Below the pieces are notes generated by a model. It was not told where the DNA came from. It saw only the letters and a list, made by a program, of their open reading frames with translations, and did not search any database. A DNA stretch of 31,244 nt from Saccoglossus kowalevskii (lineage: Eukaryota > Hemichordata > Enteropneusta > Harrimaniidae), in the NCBI RefSeq assembly GCF_000003605.2, contig NW_003135845.1:79945-111188 (forward strand), read 5' to 3'. The position numbers were made by a program, and so were the translations under genes. The first letter of the stretch is position 1; each line of letters opens with the position of its first letter. Of this stretch, positions 20,190 through 30,905 are shown piece by piece.

Positions 20190-22740
20190 TGAAATTATTC
20201 TAATTAAACCTCCTTGTTATGTCCAAATTTCCATTATGCCATTTTCTCCTTTAATCTTAATTGCTTACTTTTGTAGCTTTATACTTCCTGACTGAATGTT
20301 CAATTTCAACTTTATTATAACCATTTTTTGTATATGCACTTGTTGTACTTAAAGCCAGAAAATAGTTCTTAGTGTGTTGTAATCGTTTCAGATTTCCTTG
20401 CCATCTGCACTTGCGCACAGCGCTTATTGTGATATGGTATATACAAGCAGAGTTGTCGCACCTAAAACGTTCTTCTGTCTTCTGTGGGATAAAGAGAAAT
20501 TCCTGCCAACTGTTGTCATTAAAGAAATCAGAACTTGAAAGACTTGACTATCATAAATTAAACTGGAATTGACCACCCAGAGTTAGCGGGACCAGCGCAA
20601 TATAAACGTGACCTTGATAATTGGATTGTGTTTTCCAGAGTGTTCAAATAATAGAAGCTGACATTTTTTGACTAACGTTATCAGTGTTGTAAACAGAGTG
20701 TTATGATTAAATCTGGTATGATGTGCATGACACGACTCATGACTCATGTTGACGGAAGACCCAAATAATAGGTATCACCACCGACATCAAATTTGGTAAT
20801 AGTCATATTGCCAAAAATATTATATCTTGTTGTTTTCAATAAGTATATGTGCAGCAACAATAAACAGTACAAAACCAGTAGTTTACAACATTGTACAAGA
20901 CAGTATTATAGACTAGTCACCCATATCATGCAAAGTTACAGGGTATCGCACAAATATACCCACTTACTTTTAGGCTATTGTATGTTCATCCAACTATCCA
21001 TTCAGAATGAATAGGAAATAAAGTAGGTGCAAAGAGTCTATATGAAATGTAATTGTACTTCACAGGAATATCACTACCTTATATGAATGATATCAATCCT
21101 ATCAGAATGATAGAACCCGTAAAAGTCATGAATTTATCTCATGGCAATGGCAATGTGCCATCTGACATATAACCGGAGTGAATTGACCATGTGCAAAGAC
21201 AGCATTGTTGGTTTGCATAAGACATGCTATATGAAGTAAAATCCTGGTATCACCAATGACAGGGCTGTAAATGAGTCAACATCAAACCAGAAACATAGAA
21301 TGTAAATGCATGGACCTATTTGTACAGAATACCAGTTCATCACTCATTATTTATGTGGACCATGTTAAAAAGATCTCAAACCATTATGAGACCAATGAAA
21401 ACAAATTCGGTGTTTCCAGTATTAGGGTAAACAATATTGCGTAGTTAGGCAGGGATTTTATTATTTTAGATTTATTTTATTCCCAACATGTTTAGTCTAC
21501 ATAAAATATATTCATTTTAAACGATTGTTTTTTGACATGATGATATTAATATCAATTTTTGTTCATTGTAGAAAAAGGTAACTCGTTTCTATAAAAATAA
21601 AATTTGGCCTTAATAACAAATGGCAACACATGTCATTGTTTCAGGTTGAGATGAGTGACAAGAACTGTTGATCGGTGGCACAATTTCAAGAATGGCAGCT
21701 GGCGACATCAGCACAAGGAATTGGCCCCTATCAGTTTCTGCCCAATAAATGACAGTTATGTACATTCCTGCTGTGGCCATTTACCTACAATAGCAACATC
21801 ACAAGCATGATAAGAGCATTTCTAATGTACACATTGCAGCCCTTGCTGTTTCTTGCAAGTGGTAAAAATCAGCCTAAATCACAAGAAAATTGTAGTGGGC
21901 CAAACAATGACCATGAAAAAGTAGGAATGGGTACAGCCAGCCATGCCAATTCATGTGGTGAATGAAATGCAATTATTGCATGACTTTCTGCTCAATATCA
22001 GACAGTGTGTGGTAGTCTATGCTGTATAATCAATGGCGTAATCAATAATCATTTATGTTATCATTTATGTACGATACAACGTTTGGCGATGACATGCTTC
22101 CGTGGCCACAATGAGACGTCACGTTTATTTTTGGTCATTAGATTCCCTGATTCATGACATCATGTGCCAATAAATCCTGAAAATCGGCTTTGTTAAGCGA
22201 TGAAGTCGTTTAGTTCCAAGTACTGAATAATCATAGCATGGTGTGCAGAGTTTTAGAGGTAAAGCAATTGTTAAGAATATATTTAAATTTGTGGAAAAGA
22301 GCACGAGCTCTTACCTATAGAACAATGTATGTACGGCGTCCTCGGCTGGCTGGCAAAATAATCTACGTCATCGAAAGGTGCGTTTACGTGTACTGTAGTC
22401 AATTCCCATGACGCTGCATTACATGCGTGGAATTGACGTCGTGTGTTCGCATCCTACGTTCGTTGAGCAAGTAAACAATGTACAATCTTAGGGTAGTCGA
22501 TATTTTTTCAGTGTATTAAACTGACTCCAGGCAGTTAGATTGAAATCCGGCTCTGAAGTGTGCATAGTTGTCGCGATCGTCCAGGAAACAAGGTGACGGA
22601 CGTGGCGGGTGTGGTTGTGAGTGTGTCCGAGTGTTTTGATAATGGGTCGGTGATTTGGGCAAAGTAACTACTAAATTTACACTGATTCAGTTATTGGTAC
22701 TGCCGTGTTTATATATATGCTTTTTGTGCAATTTATGTTG
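20190..22740. other. 2.5-kb region with no recognisable gene or element
   Basis: Open frames are all under 75 codons and show no family match on either strand. No terminal repeats, tails or tRNA-like folds were seen. A short inverted pair, GTCAATTCC (22398-22406) and GGAATTGAC (22429-22437), and more CpG-rich sequence from about 22320 on may mark the 5' UTR or promoter of the following LINE. The rest may be unique host DNA (intergenic or intronic). Confidence 0.5.
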
Positions 22741-22745
22741 TCAAC

Positions 22746-23461
22746 ATGGTGAAACAGACAGAGTTTGATCAGCTGAAGAATTCCATGGAAAGTGTTTCAA
22801 AGTAGGAAGACTTGGATGGGGCAATCAAGTCTCTGGAATATATAACTGGGCAACTAGATGATATGCAGAAAAGTAACTATCAAGAGACTGTGAAGATGAT
22901 GCTTGCCAAGATAGTGAAATTAGAAGAGGTAAACGTGAAAAAAGAAAAAAAGAATTCTGCAGCTGGAAACACGTGTTGATGAGCTTGAACAATACAGCAA
23001 AATTCAGAATGTAATCATATCTGGCCTACCAGTTCAACCATTTCAGAAGAGTCCAGTGCTACTGAGGTTATTGCAGACAAAAGCTATGCTGAGGTAGCAA
23101 TAAATGACACCAAAGCTCCCATGGCGAGGAGGAGGAATGCTGTGTGACAAACTCGGTGGAGGAACAGGTTCTGAATTTCTTCAAAAAGGATCTACATGTA
23201 CATATTAAACCTAATGAGATTGATGCTGTCCACATCTTACCTCGGAAGTCAGGAAAGAAGGACATCTTAGTGCGTTTTGTCTCAAGGCGCCGTAAGGCAA
23301 GAATCATGGGTAGTAAGAAGAATCTTAAAGATAAAGGTAATAAAATCTATATCAATGAACATCTAACTAACAGAACAGCACTGATCTTCAAGCGATCGCG
23401 TGAACTTAGAAAGCTGGTACTATCTAGGCTGCCTGGACTCGGAATTGTAAAGTTTACATAA
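22746..23461 (+). pseudogene. LINE ORF1 (coiled coil + RNA-binding-like C-terminus), broken
   Basis: It starts at ATG 22746 with MVKQTEFDQLKNSMESVSK; a stop follows at 22803. The same frame continues through DLDGAIKSLEYITGQLDDMQ, a coiled-coil-like stretch. A frame change near 22955 leads into LETRVDELEQYSKIQNVII and SGLP, the conserved E.YSR..N..I.G.P box of LINE ORF1 proteins. After further shifts, the last 105 residues (23144-23461) are open and hold the C-terminal domain: IDAVHILPRKSGKKDILVRF, VSRRRKARIMGSK, YINEHLTNRTALIFKRS. The C-terminal part is homologous in layout to 11166-11461. Confidence 0.83.
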
Positions 23462-23685
23462 AAACACTTGGAGAACAGAGAAAAGTGCTTAATATTAACT
23501 CTATGGCTGATTTCCAGGCACATTGTTTGTGTTAATGTATGCTTGAAATGTTTTAATGTGTAAATAACGGGTGATAGACAAAATACTTGTTTATTTTCCA
23601 ATTCGCTGTACCATTATATCTGTGATACATGTATATCAATCATATATTTTTATTTTCAACATTAACATATGATATTTCTATGTAG

Positions 23686-24814
23686 TATGTGTTCCAAAAA
23701 TGTTGGAACTAATTCCATCCAGTGTGACATATGTAATCCGTGGTTCATCAAAAATGTGCAAAAATGTCTTCTTATGAATTATATAATTATGATCCTAATT
23801 CCGCATGGTACTGTTATAGTTGTGTAACGGATTCACTTCCTTTTTGTAATTTAAATAGTGAGGAATTTGATTGCCTCATTAATGCAGATGTGTCATAGAG
23901 TCTTTATGATATCTATAGTAAATGTTCCAATCTAAATTTTCAACGATACAAATATACAGATTACAATATTAATGATCATAATACAGATATAGATCCTGAT
24001 AACAATTTCTTTAACCATATTACTACTGATTCAATGTACTACACTGATCAGCAGTTTGAAGTGATTTTAAAACAGTATCAGAAAAATTTGGCTAAAACCT
24101 AATGATGTAGGTAATTATAAAATACCAGGATATAAGTCTTATGCTGCTTATAAATCCAACAGAAGTGGAGGGGGAGTCTTGTTGTACATAAAAGACATTT
24201 TTGAACAGAATCTGATTGATAATATGTCCATCTGTATTGATGGAGTTACTGGATGTGTTACCGTTCAACTTGTTGTGATGATGAATATTAATATTTATAT
24301 TTCTTGTATTTATCGTTCTCCTGGCACTGATATAAATATTTTCAGCAAGTATGTGGAGGAATTTCTTGCTAAACTAAAAAATAAAAAAGCATTTGTTTGT
24401 GGTGATTTCAACATTGATTTATTAAAATGTGATAGTAATTCACCTACCAATAAATTTGTTAACTTATTATTCAGTGGTGGGCTATTTCCCATGATAACCA
24501 GACCTACTAGGGTAACCGAATACAGCAATACAATTATTGATAATATATTTACTTCTGAGCTTTGTGCTAGTACAACCAGTGGTATCTTTATCAATGATAT
24601 CACTGACCACCTTCCTATATTTGCAAATATTGCCTATGATGTAAATTATGAACAAGAGACCACCAGGTATATTGAAAAACGTGACATTACTAATGAGAAT
24701 TTCCACAATTTAAGAGAAGATCTTAGAAATGTTAATTGGAATGATGTTATGATTATTAATGACCCCAATGTTGCATATCGAAGGTGTATGGGATACTTGT
24801 GGAGGAATGTATGA
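23686..24814 (+). pseudogene. LINE ORF2 N-terminus: PHD-like finger and endonuclease
   Basis: About 23686-23825 reads CSKNVGTNSIQCDICNPWF, then KCAKMSSYELYNYDPNSAWY and CYSC. This is the C..C...CxxC..W...C...WYCxxC pattern of a PHD-type finger, with one frame change inside. The endonuclease follows: WLKPNDVGNYKIPGYKSYAA, GGGVLLYIKD, CIYRSPGTD, the catalytic CGDFNIDLLK (about 24400), then ITRPTRVTEYSNTIIDNIFT and DHLPIFA. The stretch 24179-24814 is open for 211 codons. The first part of the endonuclease, before the ETWL box, appears to be deleted: the text jumps from the finger region into WLKPND. Confidence 0.8.
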
Positions 24815-24899
24815 TAAACACTGTCCCAGAAAGAAAATTGTCATAAAGACCTTGGCTAACCAGTAGCCTAAAAAATGCATGCATTAACAAGAACCATTT

Positions 24900-26690
24900 A
24901 TATAAGACTTCTTAAAATATCAGACCTCTGCTGCTGAGACTAAATATAAATATTATAAAAATAAACTTACTTCTATTTTGAAAAATGCAGAAAAAGTATA
25001 TTATAGTAAGCAATTATGTGATTATGCCAATAATATTATAAAAAAAATATGCATTGTCCATTCTCAAGAGAATTTAAGTGTGGGGGATACTCTTCTACGG
25101 GATAAATACAGTATTGCTAATGGTTTTAACAAATTCTTTGTAAATGGCTCTGATTTAGCTAAGAAAATTACAAATAGTGGAATTGACTTCAATTCTTACA
25201 TGACTAGTAGTGTTTGTGATTCAATATACCTGAGTGAAGTGACTTCATCAGAAATTGCTGGTGAAAGTATAAAAGTAAACATTCTGTTGGATGTGATGAT
25301 ATATATATGTATACTGTTATATATATTATGCCTGCTATTTTACAACCATTTAAACATATTTGTAATTGTTCATTTAGTTCTGGAGTGTTTCCTGATTTAC
25401 TGAAAATAGCTAAGGTTACACCATTTTTTAAGTCTGGCGACAAAAAGGTATTTTCCAACTACAGGTTAATATCGTTGCTACCTAAGTTTTCTAAGATAAT
25501 TGAAAAATTGTTTAACAATAGATTAATGGGTTTTATAAACAAAAATAATGTATTATATAAGGGTCAATATGGTTTTAGAAACAATGTGTCAACTGCTTTT
25601 GCTTTATTAATTTTAACTGAAGAAATCACTCCTCTATGGACTCTACTATGTATACAGTTGGTGTTTTCATCGACACAAAACACGCGTTCGACACTGTAGA
25701 CACTAAATCCTAGTCCAAAAATTATGTAATTATGGCATACGAGGTGTTGCCTCTTCTTGGATACGTAGCTATTTTAGTAATAGATTACAGCAGGTCTGTA
25801 TTGATGGTATTAACTCAGAACCGCAAGATTCAATTCTTGGACCAACATTATTTATACTGTATGTAAATGATATCTGTAATGTATGACAATTGTTAAAGGT
25901 TATATGCAGATGATACTAACATATTTCTATCTGGCAAAAATCTGAAAAAAGTGTGCGAATCAGTATCTAGAGAATTGAAGAAGTTACACTTATGGTTTAT
26001 GGCTAACAATTATCTTTAATTATTTCTAAAACTAACTACATGATTTTCTATTGTAAAGATGTAAACAGTGTCCATCCAATCAAAATTAATGATGTTTATA
26101 TTGAAGAGTGTATCATACTAAATTCTTAGGTGTAGAACTGGACTGTAAATTCCAGTGGAAAGAACATGTGAAAACTATTCAGATTAAAGTTGCTAAAAAC
26201 TTAGGTATTCCTCTGAAATGCCTGTTAGACTCATCTGTATTTTAAAATCTGTATTTAACCCTTATATTGCCATATCTTGTGTATTGTTGTGAAATCTGGG
26301 GTAATATATATAAAACTACTCTAAATTGTTTATTTTTACTCCAAAAGAAAGCTATAAGGGATACTTTAGCCATACAAAACCATTATTTTATAAACTAAAT
26401 GTTTTTAAGTGTATATGATCTAATTGAATTAAGAACCATGCTTGTAATGTATAATGTTTATCATAAAAAAAGTCCCAGAAAACATCTTGAAGTACTTTAC
26501 AAATACCCATGAAGTACACAGCCATAGTACAAGACAACATTTAGATTTCTGTATAAAATATAGAAGAACTACTCTCAAGTCATATGTCATGTTATGGAGT
26601 CAAACTCTGGAATAATGTCAAAAATGATATTAAATATTGCAATAATCTAAAAAAAATAAACACTTGCATGTAAAGATTTTGTTATATAAA
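24900..26690 (+). pseudogene. LINE ORF2 reverse transcriptase and C-terminus, YADD retained
   Basis: Pieces in several frames spell an RT: FNKFFVNGSDLAKKI (about 25120), FSSGVFPDLLKIAKVTPFFK, NYRLISLLPKFSKIIEKLFN, YKGQYGFRNNVSTAFALL (25370-25610), FIDTKHAFDTVDTK (about 25670), QDSILGPTLFILYVNDI-like sequence at about 25825-25870, LYADDTNIFLSGKNLKK with the catalytic YADD at 25903-25914, and LHLWFMANN. The C-terminal end carries CYGVKLWNNVKNDIKY (about 26595). The longest open piece is 130 codons (25307-25699). It is the only one of the three Daphne-like copies here that keeps YADD. Confidence 0.82.
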
Positions 26691-26794
26691 TACAATATCC
26701 AATAACTGCAGTAACTAAGTATCTATTTAACTTATTTTGTCAATTATTTCACTTTTATGTCACATTTTGTGCTATAGAATTAAAAGGCTTTGTT

Positions 26795-27166
26795 ATAGTA
26801 ATTGTTTTTTGCGTGTCAATTTATCTTCGCTTTTTTCAACAAATAATTCACTTTTTTCTACACGGAAAACGTCGTCAATCTTATTTTATTAACCTGAACT
26901 TTGTCTTGTCAGCGCAAATTACACCTAAATAAGCGTCTTCGGTTGACTTCTGGTACCCAAAATTGATTCTCGATTCAGTCGTAATTACGCGTTTAAGAAT
27001 GATCTGGTGATCCTAAATTGACCTCGCATGAAAATCCTATAATATATTTACAGCAAGGGAATAAGTACTCTCTCATAGATTATCATTAGATGTTTTACCT
27101 TGAGAAAATGTGTATCCTTTATCACAGATTTGTCAGTTTTATGGTACCTTTTACTAGTATTTATTA
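26795..27166. other. Spacer between two LINEs, nothing recognised
   Basis: About 370 bases of mixed composition (somewhat more CpG at 26860-27000), with no open frame or repeat that I can identify. It may be unique host DNA or the eroded 3' flank of the plus-strand LINE. Confidence 0.5.
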
Positions 27167-27168
27167 AT

Positions 27169-27251
<83 letters not shown>

Positions 27252-27253
27252 TT
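27167..27253 (-). repeat. (AAAT)n microsatellite, 3' tail of the minus-strand LINE
   Basis: About 22 units of TTTA on the plus strand, without interruption. It lies exactly where the 3' UTR of the minus-strand LINE ends, so on that strand it is a terminal (AAAT)n tail of the kind that several LINE groups use instead of poly(A). An open frame over it on the plus strand (27100-27291) is a by-product of the repeat. Confidence 0.85.
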
Positions 27254-27652
27254 GCTTCCCTTTTGTAACAGGGGCTCACTATGTAAATTAGGAGCTGCTC
27301 CAAATAAAAAATACATTTCACTCAAAGGCTAATGAAAACAACTTTTGATAGACAAAATAGAAACTAAGTTACATGAGCTAAAATAACAAAATATAACAAC
27401 AAAAACATCTAAAAGTAGAAAAAATAAGAAAACTAATATAATATATAAGAAGTATATATTATCTGTATACTTCTTCCTACTCTCCATGGCATCAATTAAG
27501 AATTTTTTTGTAAAAGTATCAATTTCGTCACACAAGACTGAATTATACTGCCTTGTGCTGTCACTCAGGATTAAACATAGCACTTCTTTGTTTGAAGTCT
27601 TTACATAAATTTATTTCGTTTTTGTTGCATAGGAGCATTTTAATCCCTTCCA

Positions 27653-28501
27653 TTAGGGTTTTTCTCTGTGCTGAGAAACATTCACAATGTAATATGAAAT
27701 GCTCAAGTGTTCAGGTTCCTTTTTGCAACATGGACAGATACAATCATTATTATCCAAGTTTGCCCATTTCCTTTTCTCATATGCCAAACCAAGAGTGCAG
27801 GATCTTGCCTTGAATTTTAATTGGGTGCCCTTGAAGTTGGATACAGAATTTAAATATTTTTCACAATATTTTAAATTTGTTTTAAATTTTCTATAATGAA
27901 CGAGACTTGATTTCTCTGCCATTTTCTGTTTCCATTGAATCTCGTCACTGTTTACAATCATATTTTTAATATTTCTTTCAGACAGATTAGTGAATTTACT
28001 TTTGTTTATCTTTATAGTTCTTTCTATATCTTCAATGCTATTTAGCCATGGCCAGGTCTTATTCAGATTATTCTCTTCTTTAACTGCAGTTAGTTTATTA
28101 AAAATAACTTTTGACCATCTGGTTGATTCCATTAAACACAACCGCCTGTAATAATTCAGTTTTAATAAACTGACTCTACTTTTCATAGTTATCCACCCCA
28201 GGTCCCCTACAACGGCTTCATTTGCTGTGTATCGACATGCTCCTAGAATAAACTTTCCCACTGTACGTTGCATTCTTTCTAATTTTTCCATATCTGTTGA
28301 ACTAAATATTAGTAACTCACAGGCATACTCTAAGGCAGGTCTAATAATGTGGTTCCACAGGGATATACCATAATCTACTCTATTCACATTGCCATGGTTA
28401 CCAAGAATTGATTTCATAATGGGGAATAACTTGTTAAACTGTTCAGACATTTTTGTACATTGTGTATGATCTGACAAGTTACGTGTAATCCAATAACCCA
28501 A
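27653..28501 (-). pseudogene. LINE ORF2 C-terminal region with zinc-ligand motif
   Basis: An open frame of 282 codons, the longest in the window, continuing YKYLGYWITRN after a shift just upstream. It contains YGISLWNHIIRPALEYACEL (RT thumb/connection: W.....P...YG.E.W type), MEKLERMQRTVGKFILGACR, and at the end ANLDNNDCICPCCKKEPEHL, a CxxC...H cluster with later cysteine seen at the C-terminus of many LINE ORF2 proteins. The frame ends near the 3' UTR at 27653. The open state of 282 codons suggests a younger age than the neighbouring Daphne-like copies. Confidence 0.82.
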
Positions 28502-28518
28502 ATATTTATACTTTTCTT

Positions 28519-29470
28519 TTATTTATATTTATAAGCTTCTTTTATCTTTGAGTTCCCAACCTGCCAATCTTTGATTTTGTTAACTTTCTTGTTAATGATC
28601 AACACGTTTGACTTTTCCTCATTAATTGTCATCTTCCATAGTTTGCAGAAATGGTTTGTGACATTTAACATGGATTTCAGTTGGTCCTCATTTGGTGCAA
28701 TAAGCACCACATCATCAGCAAAAAACAAGCCATTTATACAAATTCCATCTAATTTAACACCAAGTAGTGAATCATCTAACAGTTTTTTGAATTCATTTAT
28801 GTAAATTGGGAATAACGTTGGGGCTAAAACACATCCTTGTTTTAAACCCTCATTCTGTGAAAAATAATCTGTTTCAATATCGTCAAATGATACTTTACTT
28901 TCAATATGTTTATATATATTTTTTATTATACGCCATAATTTGCCCTTTACATCATTCTGCCATAGAGCATACCATAAACCTTCTCTCCAAATGCTGTCAT
29001 AAGCTTTTTTAAAATCTAAGAAGGCAAAATATGTATGCTTTTTCTGGTGTTTACGAATTGAAGCTATCCCATCTTTCTCATCCAAATTTTGATGACTTCT
29101 TTCACCCAAGTGTTCCCAATAATTTATCAAAACATTTTTAACTTTATCTTTTTCGATGATTAATTTATGTTCCTGGTCAAGTACAACTGAAGAATATGTT
29201 CTTTGTTTAGGACCCTTTAGAATTGACCAGTACTTTCGAGTTGATTTACCTCCACATTTACCAACCTCAATACACTGTTTAACTTTGTTTTCAATTTTTT
29301 TCTGTTTTATAAGATTTTGGACATTATTTTTATCTTCTAGATATTTATTCCATAATATTTTACCTTCATTGTCATGGTAACTGCTGCTGGTAAACTCTTT
29401 GTGTTTTTTATTTGATTTTTTTCTTTCAATTATTGCACTTTTAATTTCTTGATCAAACCATGGTTTAGCA
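28519..29470 (-). pseudogene. LINE ORF2, linker and reverse transcriptase (fingers deleted)
   Basis: The linker, 29470 to about 29090, reads KPWFDQEIKSAIIERKKSNK, then KYWSILKGPKQRTYSS and NVLINYWEHLGE. The frame then passes directly from HQNLDEKDGIASI to KKHTYFAFLDFKKAYDSIWR (motif A). The RT finger motifs (K.GPD, KKGD, NYR.I) that should lie between are absent, an in-frame loss of roughly 100 or more residues. Next come EGLKQGCVLAPTLFPIYINE, the catalytic FFADDVVLIAP (FADD at about 28712-28723) and LWKMTINEEKSNVLIINKK. The 203-codon frame 29130-28519 is open to its end; a shift then leads to the C-terminal piece. Confidence 0.85.
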
Positions 29471-30366
29471 TTACCGGTACTTGATGTATTTGTTTTTGTC
29501 TATAACCTCACGACATGTTTCAATTGTATGTTTTAACCACTGGTTCCAAACTTTATCACATGCTGATTGTTTATTTGTTTTATTAGTTGCCAAATGCACT
29601 GTATCATCAAAGGATGATAACTTGGTGGTTAATACATTTTGAAATTCATTCCAATCAGTGTTTTTGTTTATATCCCATTTTTGTTTTTTATTTATTTTGT
29701 GGTCTCGTTGTAAAGTTGGGATGTTTAGAGTGGCATACATATTATTGTGGTCACTACCAATATCAAATATTTTTTACCATTATTATTTACAGTTTTATCA
29801 CCTGAAATATTCCCAATTCTACCGTTAAAATCCCCTAGCAATAAATACTGATCATTTGATCCTTCTAAATTACTAATATTACTATATAATTCATGGTACA
29901 GTTCATCAACCCCATCCTTGTTTGTATTTTCTGGGGGAACATATACCACACATAAACTCAATGTTTGCCCTTCACCTACTTTTAATCTGATCCATAATCT
30001 TTCTATATCATCATCCTGTGATTGGAATAAATTATCGTCTATTATCTGGAAATTATTCTTAACTAAAAAACCGATTCCCCCACCACCCTTTTTTAATTTT
30101 AGTTTACGGTTTTTACCAAACCATTTGTAACCTTTTACAACTGGTGTTTTACTATTTTTGAGGAAGGTTTCAGTGCCTCCAAAAATGTCCAAATTTAGTT
30201 CCCTAAGCAGGGGGCTAAGCTTATGCTCTTTAGACCTCAGCCCTCTGAAATTTACATATCCTACCCGTAATGTTGATGCAAGTGATTTTGATTTGTTGGC
30301 TTTTCGTCTTATTTTATGGGTAGCTTTATGGCAGTTAGGACTGTTATATGAAACACTACTGGACAT
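29471..30366 (-). pseudogene. LINE ORF2, endonuclease and start of linker
   Basis: The endonuclease domain opens with VGYVNFRGLRSKEHKLSPLL (N-terminal strand of the fold), then ELNLDIFGGTETFL with the ET catalytic glutamate, GYKWFGKNRKLKLKKGGGGI, VVYVPPEN, and LLLGDFNGRIGN with the GDFN box at about 29830. ORF start candidates include the ATG at 30366; coding-like sequence continues upstream to about 30540 (QEECAGEKETLIEYLNQDQL), so this ATG may be internal. A shift near 29730 leads to 29740-29471 (DHKINKKQKWDINKNTDWNE), the endonuclease-RT linker. The distal endonuclease (S.IDY...) is missing or degraded. Confidence 0.83.
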
Positions 30367-30540
30367 GCATGTATGGCTTTGAGTTTTAACTACTTTATCA
30401 AAGAGAACATTTGAGTTTGTGGCATTTGGTAAAATTATATCATTCTTAAAAGTCTAATTAATGCCCAATTGGTCCTGGTTTAAATATTCTATAAGAGTCT
30501 CCTTTTCACCGGCACACTCTTCTTGGCCATTGTATAGTGT

Positions 30541-30905
30541 TAGCTAAAATAAAATAAAATAAAAACTATTTTATCACACTGTATCCGAGTAATTCTTTGG
30601 AACCTAGAGATAAAACCAGGGACCGGTTACACAAAAATATTATTTGCATACTTTTTTCCATCTGTCAGTTGTGACTAAATGACTACAAAAAGGTCCAGCA
30701 AGCATATATTTTTGGAATCGACAGGGTACAAGCTATCTACATTCTGTGACACGAGACACACTAAATTACAAAATATTGTATTACATCGCTATCCTTACAG
30801 TTTACTTACTTTACTTACTGGTACTTTCCAACATAGTAAAGGCTCTTGTGTCATTGGAAGCATAGCTAATTTTTCAATTATTTCAGGCTCCTGCAGTTGG
30901 CCGGC
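30541..30905. other. Spacer between LINE and minisatellite
   Basis: It begins with a short TAAAA repeat (about 30545-30565) at the 5' edge of the minus-strand LINE. The rest has no recognisable frame, repeat or RNA gene. Confidence 0.5.

Larger units (their letters stand above)
22740..26790 (+). mobile_element. CR1/Jockey-superfamily (Daphne-like) LINE, near full length, dead
   Basis: The parts run in order: ORF1 (22746-23461), PHD-like zinc finger of ORF2 (about 23686-23825), endonuclease (about 24090-24830), RT (about 24900-26150) and the C-terminal region to about 26690. At least ten stops or frameshifts are scattered along the coding parts, but the catalytic motifs are still legible. No clear tail or target duplication was found at the 3' side, so the end is approximate. 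Confidence 0.83.
27255..30540 (-). mobile_element. Minus-strand LINE with endonuclease and RT; internal deletion in RT
   Basis: A plain LINE read from 30540 down to the (AAAT)n tail. Order: residual upstream coding (about 30540-30367), endonuclease (30366-29725), linker (29740-29135), RT palm and thumb (29130-28519), and C-terminus with zinc ligands (28501-27653), then about 400 bp of 3' UTR. It is comparatively well preserved: the frames are long and only a few shifts separate them (near 29730, 29480 and 28510). The clade is not fixed. It differs clearly from the CR1/Daphne-like copies in having KQGCVLAPTLF instead of PQGS(I/V)LGP. Confidence 0.85.

Noticed and set aside
20740-20755. TGACTCA (AP-1-like) site in a short direct repeat
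   Set aside because: A 7-bp match is expected by chance in a window of this size and no gene lies nearby.
27100-27291. 63-codon plus-strand ORF with a repeating FIYL peptide
   Set aside because: It is the translation of the (TTTA)n microsatellite and has no start context or domain.
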